A stretch of 47,971 nt of DNA from Planctomycetaceae bacterium. Its GTDB lineage: Bacteria > Planctomycetota > Planctomycetia > Planctomycetales > Planctomycetaceae. The position numbers and the translations under genes are program-made. The notes below the pieces were generated by a model that made no database searches, was not told the origin of the DNA, and was given only the letters and a program-made list of their open reading frames with translations. This document shows, piece by piece, positions 18,432 through 25,148 of this stretch; position 1 is the first letter of the stretch, and each line of letters begins with the position of its first letter. Where the stretch lies: assembly GCA_900299185.1 (NCBI GenBank), contig OMIV01000110.1, forward strand, positions 1 to 47,971. Direction: 5' to 3'.

Positions 18432-18968
18432 CTACCAAGGCGAGTCCATCAAGTCGACGATGCGTCGCGCGGTCTGATGCACGCTTTCGTTAACCACTGT
18501 CGCTAGAGATTGGCCGACTTCAGGAGCGAAGTCGCTGTTGGTCGCCAACGCGGTCGAGCCGGCATCCAGCGGGACACTTTGCTGAGCCAGCACTTCTCCA
18601 CTGCGAATGTCTTCCCACGTGACTTCGACGACCATCGTCAGTTGCAGCTCGCGCGGGTCATCGTTGCGAGTCTCGCCCAGCACGTTCTTGCGGAAGTCGA
18701 CAATGCGACCGGTCAGCCGAGTCTGAGCACCAGGGCCTTTCGCCAAGCGCATCGTCGTGCGGTTCTGAATCTCTTTCTGCACCGCTTCCGTCAGCATCTG
18801 CTCCATGCCGCGACGGAAGGAGTCGTTCTTGAAAGTGACCACTTCGACCGACGTGATGCAGGCATCATGAGCTGGCCCGACCGCATAGTTACAACCACTC
18901 GCGCCGATCACGCATCCGGCCACAAGGCCGATGATTCGCAGCACGAAGATGGGTCGCAGATAGGTCAT
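18432..18968 (-). CDS. lptE: LptE-like LPS-assembly lipoprotein
   Basis: A 178-aa lipoprotein with a signal peptide ending in ASGC; Cys26 is the lipidation site. The mature part has the LptE-type pattern: an opening strand around SVEVVTFKNDSF, the helix RRGMEQMLTEAVQKEIQNRT, then strands with RLTGRIVDFRKNVLGE and LTMVVEVTWEDI and a C-terminal helix. LptE plugs the LptD barrel in the outer membrane. It is the last gene of a recO-bamD-lptE run, 63 bases after bamD. An lptD-like gene lies nearby on the other strand, which strengthens an otherwise weakly conserved family assignment. Confidence 0.75.
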   Translation of the reverse strand: MTYLRPIFVLRIIGLVAGCVIGASGCNYAVGPAHDACITSVEVVTFKNDSFRRGMEQMLTEAVQKEIQNRTTMRLAKGPGAQTRLTGRIVDFRKNVLGETRNDDPRELQLTMVVEVTWEDIRSGEVLAQQSVPLDAGSTALATNSDFAPEVGQSLATVVNESVHQTARRIVDLMDSPW

Positions 18969-19031
18969 GATCGAATCGATTGCCAGGTGGCTGCTGCCAC
19001 TTGCTCCAGGTCACAAGGCCGAAGTTGATCT

Positions 19032-20468
19032 CTATTCCCTACCGGGCAACAAGCCCCACAAACGACGAGACGGCTTCGTCTCGGATTGCTCTGGAGTGAG
19101 CTCACGTGGAGCCTCTTTGTTGCTGTCGCTCTTCGGAGTCGAAGACTCTTCCGACGACTCTGATTCGCTGCGGAATGGTCGCATAATCGAGTTGGCCTTT
19201 GGCATCAAGCCCTTGTGCTCAGCGACCATGTCAACCTGACCAAGTTCGCGAAGCCGCTGTCGGCCACGCTCGGCAAAGTCGGTATCGGGGAATTCATCGA
19301 TCAACTGCTTGAGCTGGATGGCCTCGGCCTTCGGCTTGCCCTTCTTCCGCCAGAACTCAGCTTGGTCGTAGCGGCGCTGAGCCTCGGCGACATAGATGTC
19401 CTTCAACTCGCCGCGGATGCGTTCTGCTTCAGGTGCGTTGGGGAAGAGTCGCAGCGTGCTCTCTTTGAGATCTCGTGCATCTTCCAAAGTCTCTTCTTCG
19501 TAGGCCGAGCCTTGGTAAGACGCCAACTTCACATGCGAGCCCAACACGAAAGCCGCCTGCAAGTGCGGGCTCTTCGGGAATTGCTCACGCAGCAAGGTGA
19601 AGAGCCGATCGGCCTCAATGTTGTCGTTCTCTCGCAGATAGTGAGTTGCCGCGAGCATCAACGCATCGTCGGCCAATGGACCGGTTGTGTCGTAAGTCCA
19701 GATCGTGCGAAGAGCGTCGATCGCGAAGCCGTTGGTATCGAGTACCGGTCGGGTCTTGTCCCACGGATTCAGTGCGTACCAACGATGTGGCGATCGAGGC
19801 CCCGTCGAAGTCGGCTTACGGTTGGGCTCTTCGAGATTCACGTTCGTGATTTCATTCGACGTCGCGAAGTCATGGTCACCGAGCCATTGCTTAGCGATCT
19901 CAAACAGGCGGCGCGTTGAACGGTCGACATACGCGGTCGACGGGTAGTCCTTAACGACGACCTTGTAATTGTCTCGAGCACGCCGCAGGTTCTTCTGCAT
20001 GTAGAGCGCTTCTCCTTGATAGAAGAGCGCCTCTGCGCGGATCGAGTCGTACATAGGCCGGTCGTTGTTGCTGAGTGCAAACAGCTTGGACAACGAGAAG
20101 CGTTCCGGATCGCGAGCCTTCTGGACCTCTTTGAAGATCTTCTCGGCTTCGGCGTATTTGCCAGCATCAAACAGGTCGCGAGCTTTCTTGAGATCGGCGA
20201 TGTGTTCGCGATCTTTCTCGCTCTTGGGCACCTGAGGCTGCTTGGACATTGCCAGTCGCTGCAGCGGACCCGCAACGTCGTTCTTGACCTTGCCGTCCGA
20301 GTCCGACTTCTTCGCGACAAACACAATCGGCGGTTCTGACTTCGAAGCCAGGGACGCACTGCGGCCCATCGTCTGACAGCCAGAAGTCACAAGCACTAAG
20401 CACGCGCAAGCCACCACGGGGCGAATAGCTCGCAACGGCAAACATCGAATGAATGAGGCGGCGGCCAT
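19032..20468 (-). CDS. bamD: BamD-like TPR lipoprotein
   Basis: A 478-aa protein with a lipoprotein-type signal (hydrophobic residues about 14-29, then SGC31Q). The mature part is tetratricopeptide-like helical hairpins, among them ARDLFDAGKYAEAEKIFKEV, AEALFYQGEALYMQKNLRRA and LMLAATHYLRENDNIEADRL, matching the outer-membrane-lipoprotein BamD/YfiO pattern. BamD is the essential lipoprotein of the BAM complex that folds outer-membrane barrels. This protein is much longer than enterobacterial BamD (about 245 aa), with an inserted segment near 205-245 and a Ser/Glu/Lys-rich tail. It lies 54 bases downstream of recO. A general TPR lipoprotein is the alternative. Confidence 0.75.
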   Translation of the reverse strand: MAAASFIRCLPLRAIRPVVACACLVLVTSGCQTMGRSASLASKSEPPIVFVAKKSDSDGKVKNDVAGPLQRLAMSKQPQVPKSEKDREHIADLKKARDLFDAGKYAEAEKIFKEVQKARDPERFSLSKLFALSNNDRPMYDSIRAEALFYQGEALYMQKNLRRARDNYKVVVKDYPSTAYVDRSTRRLFEIAKQWLGDHDFATSNEITNVNLEEPNRKPTSTGPRSPHRWYALNPWDKTRPVLDTNGFAIDALRTIWTYDTTGPLADDALMLAATHYLRENDNIEADRLFTLLREQFPKSPHLQAAFVLGSHVKLASYQGSAYEEETLEDARDLKESTLRLFPNAPEAERIRGELKDIYVAEAQRRYDQAEFWRKKGKPKAEAIQLKQLIDEFPDTDFAERGRQRLRELGQVDMVAEHKGLMPKANSIMRPFRSESESSEESSTPKSDSNKEAPRELTPEQSETKPSRRLWGLLPGRE

Positions 20469-20522
20469 CCTTGGTCCACCTTCTGTTACGAAATGGAGAC
20501 GCGAGTGCGTCGCAGGGCGAGA

Positions 20523-21269
20523 TCAAAACTGCAGAAAGCGAAGTGTCTTGGGGCGATACCCCAGAATGGCGGAGATCGAAGAAGTCACTGTGTGTCGGAC
20601 TTCTTGAACTTGCTTGGGAGAGGCACTGACGTGTTCGGCATGAGTATTCGAGTCAATCGCTAAGTGCTTCATCAGCGCGACTGACCCAGCTTGAATGGAC
20701 TGCTGCGTGTACTCCTGACTTTGGCAAGCAGGACAGATTAGACCGCCGTGCGAGACCGCGTAGGAGTAGTGGGTATGGCTCTCCGTCGACTCGCCGCATT
20801 CCATGCAATGATCGAGCGTCGGGAGATGACCAATCTCGCGAAGTAAGACGAGCTCGAATCGCAGCACAATCAACCGATAGTCAGACTGCAGCATGCACTG
20901 CCGCAAAGCCCACTGAGCGGTCTCGAAAAGATGCGGATGCGGGTCGTTTTCTTCCGTGAGGCAGGTCAGCAAATCCGCGACATAACACCCCGCATAGAAG
21001 CATCCCACATTGGCCGAATTAGGCCGAAAACGTAGGGTCAAACTGGCTTCCGTGAGGATGTCGAGCGCAGCGCTAGACTTGCGGAGAAAAACTATTCGTG
21101 ATTCAGAAAGTAGGTCAAGACCAGTGTCAAATGGCCCTTTGAGCCGCTTGCCGCCCTTGGCGATCGCCGACACCTTGCCGAAGTCGCGTGTAAAAAAAGT
21201 GACAACGCGACTGGTGTTCGAGAAGTCCGCCAAGCGAATCACAATTGCGTCTGTCTTCTCTGCGTCCAA
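20523..21269 (-). CDS. recO: DNA repair protein RecO
   Basis: A 248-aa RecO: an N-terminal OB-fold (MDAEKTDAIVIRLADFSNTS then VTFFTRDFGKVSAIAKG), a helical middle, and a zinc-finger part with C-M-E-C-G and I-C-P-A-C. RecO anneals single strands and loads RecA with RecR in the RecFOR pathway. The only start codon that fits is TTG at 21269; upstream in frame there is a stop before any ATG or GTG. It heads the recO-bamD-lptE run. Confidence 0.9.
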   Translation of the reverse strand: MDAEKTDAIVIRLADFSNTSRVVTFFTRDFGKVSAIAKGGKRLKGPFDTGLDLLSESRIVFLRKSSAALDILTEASLTLRFRPNSANVGCFYAGCYVADLLTCLTEENDPHPHLFETAQWALRQCMLQSDYRLIVLRFELVLLREIGHLPTLDHCMECGESTESHTHYSYAVSHGGLICPACQSQEYTQQSIQAGSVALMKHLAIDSNTHAEHVSASPKQVQEVRHTVTSSISAILGYRPKTLRFLQF

Positions 21270-21337
21270 AGCCGACTCCGTTCGAGATGAGTGACATCAA
21301 CTGCAACTAAGAACTCGCATGTGTCCGTACCGCGAAT

Positions 21338-22786
21338 CTAGTCGTTCTCACTGTTCTTCCTCTTCTTGTCGCCAACTCGCTTTTGAGAAGCTTCGGACAT
21401 TTCGCGCCGAGCAGGCATGGGAGCGTTGATGGCCTGCCTCCATTCCTTCAGTCGCGCGTGTAGCTCTGCCGCCTTCTCGGGTTGAGTCTTCGCCATGTCT
21501 CGTTGTTGACCAACATCAGCTTTCAAGTCGTAGAGCTCGATGTGTTGGTCTTCGAAGAACTCCAAGAGCTTCAGGTGACCCACTTGAACGGCTCCCGCAG
21601 GAGTCGTTCGCCATTGGTCCTGACCCGCCCCGAGGTAACCTGGAAAGTGCCAATACAAGGCGCGAGCTTTCCACTCGTCGCGACGGCCAGTCAACAAGCT
21701 GAGGTAGCTCTGGCCATCCAGCTTTTGGTTTGCCGGAAGTTTGCTGCCAGTCACTTCAGCCAATGTGGGATGGAGATCGATGCTCGCGATGGGCTCATCA
21801 CTCACTTGCCCCGCTGCGATCCGACCAGTCCAACGGAAGATGTAGGGAACTCGAACTCCACCTTCGTAGAGCATGCCCTTTCCGCCGCGCAACGGTGAGT
21901 TATCAGTGATCGCACCGGCCTTGCCGATGCCCGCTGCCTGATAGCCACCAACACCGCCGTTGTCGCTCGAAAAGATCACCAGCGTGTTGTCGCTGAGTTT
22001 CAGCTCATCCAGCTTTGCGAGGACTCGACCCACACTTTCATCGACGCTCGCGATCATGGCCGCATACGTCGGATCGTGATGACCACCGACGGCAGGCTTG
22101 TCTTTAAACTTGGCGATCAACTCTGGCTTAGCTTCATGTGGCGAATGCACTCCGAAGTGCGGCAGATAGAGGAAGAAGGGCTCAGCCTGATGCTTCGTCA
22201 CAAAGTCGAGAGCGCGGTCCGTCAGAAAGTCCGCGAGGTACTCGCCCTTGGGGACTTTCACCTTCGGAGACGTCGCAAAGTCGAAGTGCTTTCCCATGCT
22301 CACAATGGCTTCGTCAAAACCTTGATTGAGGGGATGATGCTCGTCGTCTTGACCCAAATGCCACTTGCCAAACATGCCAGTCGCATAACCGTTGCCCTTC
22401 AAGGTCTCTGCCATGGTGACCGTCGAAGTCTTGAGCTTTTCGACGTTCTCTACCGGCACGAGTGGACGTCGACTCGAGTCAAACCGATCCGTCCCACCAA
22501 CGGTGTAGATGCCCGTTCGAGGCCCGTATTGACCGCTCATCAATGCCGCGCGAGTCGGCTGGCAATTCGGTCCGCATGAATACCCGAAGTTGAACTTGAT
22601 GCCCTGAGCGGCGAGCCGGTCAATGTTTGGAGTCTCGTAATAGCGGCTGCCAAAACACCCGAGGTCGGTCCAACCAAGGTCATCAGCCAGTATGAAAATC
22701 ACATTCGGCTTCCGATCAGCAGCAGTCACATCGAGGGCTATCAGCATGGCCCACAGACACAGTCCTATAAGTCTTAGATTCAGCAT
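21338..22786 (-). CDS. Secreted sulfatase (formylglycine type)
   Basis: A 482-aa family S1 sulfatase with a Sec signal peptide (about 1-23). The modification motif is C75-Q-P-T-R79 followed by AALMSG; Cys75 would be oxidised to formylglycine. Metal ligands D35-D36 sit in FILADDLGWTDLGCFG, and the catalytic GKWHLG and later SSDNGG stretches are intact. It should hydrolyse sulfate esters in the periplasm or outside the cell. Planctomycetes carry many such paralogues for sulfated polysaccharides; the substrate cannot be read here. The C-terminus is Lys/Arg-rich. Confidence 0.92.
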   Translation of the reverse strand: MLNLRLIGLCLWAMLIALDVTAADRKPNVIFILADDLGWTDLGCFGSRYYETPNIDRLAAQGIKFNFGYSCGPNCQPTRAALMSGQYGPRTGIYTVGGTDRFDSSRRPLVPVENVEKLKTSTVTMAETLKGNGYATGMFGKWHLGQDDEHHPLNQGFDEAIVSMGKHFDFATSPKVKVPKGEYLADFLTDRALDFVTKHQAEPFFLYLPHFGVHSPHEAKPELIAKFKDKPAVGGHHDPTYAAMIASVDESVGRVLAKLDELKLSDNTLVIFSSDNGGVGGYQAAGIGKAGAITDNSPLRGGKGMLYEGGVRVPYIFRWTGRIAAGQVSDEPIASIDLHPTLAEVTGSKLPANQKLDGQSYLSLLTGRRDEWKARALYWHFPGYLGAGQDQWRTTPAGAVQVGHLKLLEFFEDQHIELYDLKADVGQQRDMAKTQPEKAAELHARLKEWRQAINAPMPARREMSEASQKRVGDKKRKNSEND

Positions 22787-23086
22787 TCAGATCTCTCCCA
22801 TTAGTCGCTGATCGCGCAAATATGAGTCGTCCGTCTTATTCGTAATGAGAACAAGGCCCTCTTCCAGCGTTTCACCCGGCGTCAGACTCTATCGCGTTGC
22901 TCGATGATCTGTCCTGTCGCGGAAACACGTTGATCGAAGTGGCATCGGAATGATGCCCAATTGCTTAGAAGCACAATGCTATGACCCTTCGAATCTTCCT
23001 AAGCAGATGCCTAGAAACCTGAAGAATTTCTTTCGCATCAATGATTGCTTGCCTTTTCGCGCGAAGTTTTGCGTGCTTAGACTCCA

Positions 23087-23136
23087 GCCCGCTTGAGGTG
23101 AGGGCGGGCAGAGACAAGTTTCATTGATAAGCCCGC
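23087..23136 (+). promoter_or_regulatory. Competing stems in the cold-shock leader
   Basis: GCGGGC (23104-23109) can pair with GCCCGC upstream (23087-23092) or with an identical GCCCGC downstream (23131-23136). The two pairings are mutually exclusive, so the region could switch between structures. This is a sequence-level observation; any thermosensor role is inferred from the known behaviour of E. coli cspA leaders. Confidence 0.35.
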
Positions 23137-23195
23137 AAGTTCGTCAACGAGGCATCCGGAGCTTCCGAGACCGATCGCTTCTCCTCTCGTCTCTT

Positions 23196-23225
23196 GAGTT
23201 CGAAAAACGCGGTGGCTTCGAACTC
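23196..23225 (+). promoter_or_regulatory. Perfect 9-bp hairpin in the cold-shock leader
   Basis: GAGTTCGAA (23196-23204) and TTCGAACTC (23217-23225) form a perfect stem with a 12-nt loop, 72 bases before the start codon. An outer GAGAC/GTCTC pair (23167-23171 and 23189-23193) lies just upstream. There is no T-run, so it is not a terminator; it may stabilise or gate the mRNA or bind a regulator. Confidence 0.5.
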
Positions 23226-23297
23226 ACCCCGCGAGACTGATTCAGGGCTCGTTGTCGCGGAGTTTTTCTTTCCCTGTGAGTGCGTGAGGAATGTCAG

Positions 23298-23498
23298 ATG
23301 CCACAAGGCACGATTAAGAAGCTTGCGGAAAAAGGTTTTGGTTTTAATGCCAGCAATGGCGGGGACATTTTCTTCCATCTGTCTTCTGTCCAAGAAGGCT
23401 TGCGATTCGAAGAACTACAAGTCGGCCAGAAGGTCGAATACGAAATGGGTCAGGGCCCCAAAGGTCCTCGCGCGGAAAATGTCCGCGTCATCGACTAG
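23298..23498 (+). CDS. CspA-family cold-shock protein
   Basis: A 66-aa single cold-shock domain that binds single-stranded RNA/DNA and melts structure. RNP1 appears as KGFGFN (residues 12-17) and RNP2 as DIFFHLSSV (23-31). Start ATG 23298 has GAGGA (23286-23290) at seven bases; an upstream in-frame GTG at 23280 would add six atypical residues. The long structured leader and a strong intrinsic terminator downstream make this a monocistronic unit. Confidence 0.93.
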   Translation: MPQGTIKKLAEKGFGFNASNGGDIFFHLSSVQEGLRFEELQVGQKVEYEMGQGPKGPRAENVRVID

Positions 23499-23648
23499 TT
23501 ATAAATGTCTGAAGCACCAGCAGCCGCAGTGACTTCAGAGAGTTCGAGCAGGACGCCCGAGCTACAGCGCCAAGCAGGCTCATGATTGCTGTCCCGCGAT
23601 TCCAGACTCACCGGACCCAAACGGGACTGCAACTGCGAAACCCCTAAG

Positions 23649-23679
23649 ATGCCGACGTACCGGAACGTCGGCATTTTTT
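23649..23679 (+). terminator. Intrinsic terminator after the cold-shock gene
   Basis: ATGCCGACGT (23649-23658) pairs perfectly with ACGTCGGCAT (23665-23674) around a 6-nt loop and is followed by a run of Ts (23674-23679). It ends the cold-shock transcript, although it is 150 bases past the stop codon and only 22 bases before the pentapeptide-TIR start. Confidence 0.9.
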
Positions 23680-23700
23680 ATTGATGAGCAGGGGGGGCGC

Positions 23701-24837
23701 ATGATGGGTAGCAGAAGCCAAATTGAAATCGCCAAACAAGGGCGTGCGGCACTTTCCAAATGGCGTCAGGCCAATCCCGATGTGCTACTCAACTTGTCCG
23801 AGGCCGACCTGGTTGGCGTCAATCTCCGTGGTGCGAATCTCAAACGCGCTGACCTAACCGGAGCTTGCTTTCAAGAGGCTGATCTCGTTGGAGCACAACT
23901 GACCGAAGCCGATCTCACCCGTGCAGATTTGCGAGGTGCCAAGCTCGTCAAAGCAGATTTCTATTCCGCGAAGTTGCTTCGCGCGACACTGGCCGGAGCC
24001 GATGCCAGCGGTGCCTATTTCCGTCGCGCCGAGATGACACAATGCGACTTGCGCGGGACAGATCTCACTAAGGCTGACTTGATTGACGCCAACCTGCAAA
24101 AGGTCGCGCTGCAAGAAGCCATCTTGATCGCTGCAGAACTCGCTCGAACTCGACTGACCGACGCCGACTTGACCGGTGCGACGTTCGGCTGGACCTCACT
24201 CGGCGACTTGGATCTTTCACGAACACTCGGCCTTGATGACATCAAACATATCGGCCCCAGCATGTTGGGCATCGATACCGCCACGCGGTCTCACGGCGTG
24301 TTGTCGACGACCTTCCTACAAGGCTGCGGCATTGCGGAAGGAGTCATCAACCACTGGCAGTCCTTGTTCGGACATCCCGCCGAACAAGTCGGCTGTATCA
24401 TCCGCTACACCGCCGAAGATGCCGTTTTCGCGCAAGCTCTCTTTAAGCAGGCGCAAAGCAAAGGGGTACGATGCTGGCTCGATCAACAGTCGGACGAGGG
24501 TGAGAAGCACGCTCATCTTTCGTCAGCGACCTATGAGACCACCGAACGCGTCCTGCTTTGCGCTTCGAAGCCGGCCCTAAAGACCGAATGGATGAACGCT
24601 GAATTGGAACGTGTGCTTGATCGAGAGCAGGACCTCAAAGCATCGACTGGTCGAGACATTCGACTGCTCTTTCCGCTCAATCTCGACGGCTACATGTTCA
24701 GCGGAGATTGGAAGCACAAGCACGAAAAGTACATCGCTAAGCTGGCGATCGACTTCGTTGGTTGGCGACGAAACACCGAGAAGCTCGAACAAGAATTCGC
24801 CAAGCTGCTGCCGCTACTCATCGGCGATAAGCGATAG
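23701..24837 (+). CDS. Pentapeptide-repeat protein with C-terminal TIR-like domain
   Basis: Residues about 31-165 are a right-handed beta-helix of pentapeptide repeats of the A(D/N)LxxA type (for example ADLVGVNLRGANLKRADLTG). Residues about 230-375 look like a TIR domain: strand one VGCIIRYTAEDAVFAQAL, a KGVRCWLD strand-helix, and W297-M-N-A-E301, which fits the WxxxE motif whose Glu is catalytic in bacterial TIR NADases. By family such TIR proteins can deplete NAD+ or make signalling nucleotides during immunity; pentapeptide domains usually mediate protein contacts. Start ATG 23701 follows a strong AGGGGGGG. It is a lone gene without an obvious partner. Enzymatic activity is inferred. Confidence 0.85.
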   Translation: MMGSRSQIEIAKQGRAALSKWRQANPDVLLNLSEADLVGVNLRGANLKRADLTGACFQEADLVGAQLTEADLTRADLRGAKLVKADFYSAKLLRATLAGADASGAYFRRAEMTQCDLRGTDLTKADLIDANLQKVALQEAILIAAELARTRLTDADLTGATFGWTSLGDLDLSRTLGLDDIKHIGPSMLGIDTATRSHGVLSTTFLQGCGIAEGVINHWQSLFGHPAEQVGCIIRYTAEDAVFAQALFKQAQSKGVRCWLDQQSDEGEKHAHLSSATYETTERVLLCASKPALKTEWMNAELERVLDREQDLKASTGRDIRLLFPLNLDGYMFSGDWKHKHEKYIAKLAIDFVGWRRNTEKLEQEFAKLLPLLIGDKR

Positions 24838-24974
24838 CGACAGACTGAACCCCACGGGTTTCCCTCAGCTAAGCCTTCGTCACACACCTTGCGAGCAGAG
24901 CTTAAGGGCAAGACTCAAATGAAACTGGCTGAATAGGAACTACTCACCGTCGCCGTTTCGAAGACGTCGTCTCA

Positions 24975-25059
24975 GTGTCCTCAGTGCCTCTGTGTTTCAA
25001 ATTCCACTCTGCTGCCAGTGGGAGGTCGATGATTGGAAACACGGAGGCACAGAGAACAC
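24975..25059. repeat. Inverted repeat of the GCCTCTGTG type
   Basis: The left arm, starting GTGTCCTCAGTGCCTCTGTG at 24975 and ending at 24998, matches the reverse complement of 25036-25059 (core CACGGAGGCACAGAGAACAC) with about three mismatches in 24 bases; 37 bases separate the arms. It lies between convergent genes in a gap of about 310 bases that holds no supported gene. The motif resembles that at 17570-17655, suggesting a dispersed family. Confidence 0.7.
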
Positions 25060-25148
25060 AGCGGAAACAAAAACAGAGCAGCCTCAAGGCAGGTGCTTCA
25101 GTCGAGTCTCCGTTGCCGATTCATGCGTGTGCTCAGCAACTCTGCTTC

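Larger units (their letters stand above)
22787..23297. other. Long intergenic region and leader of the cold-shock gene
   Basis: These roughly 510 bases contain no convincing ORF. The proximal part, from about 23080, carries stacked hairpins upstream of the cold-shock gene, which would fit a long structured 5' UTR. No strong promoter match was found, so the transcript start is unknown. Confidence 0.6.

Noticed and set aside
24960-25075. Possible short CRISPR-like repeats
   Set aside because: Only two arms in inverted, not direct, orientation; no repeat-spacer periodicity and no cas genes.
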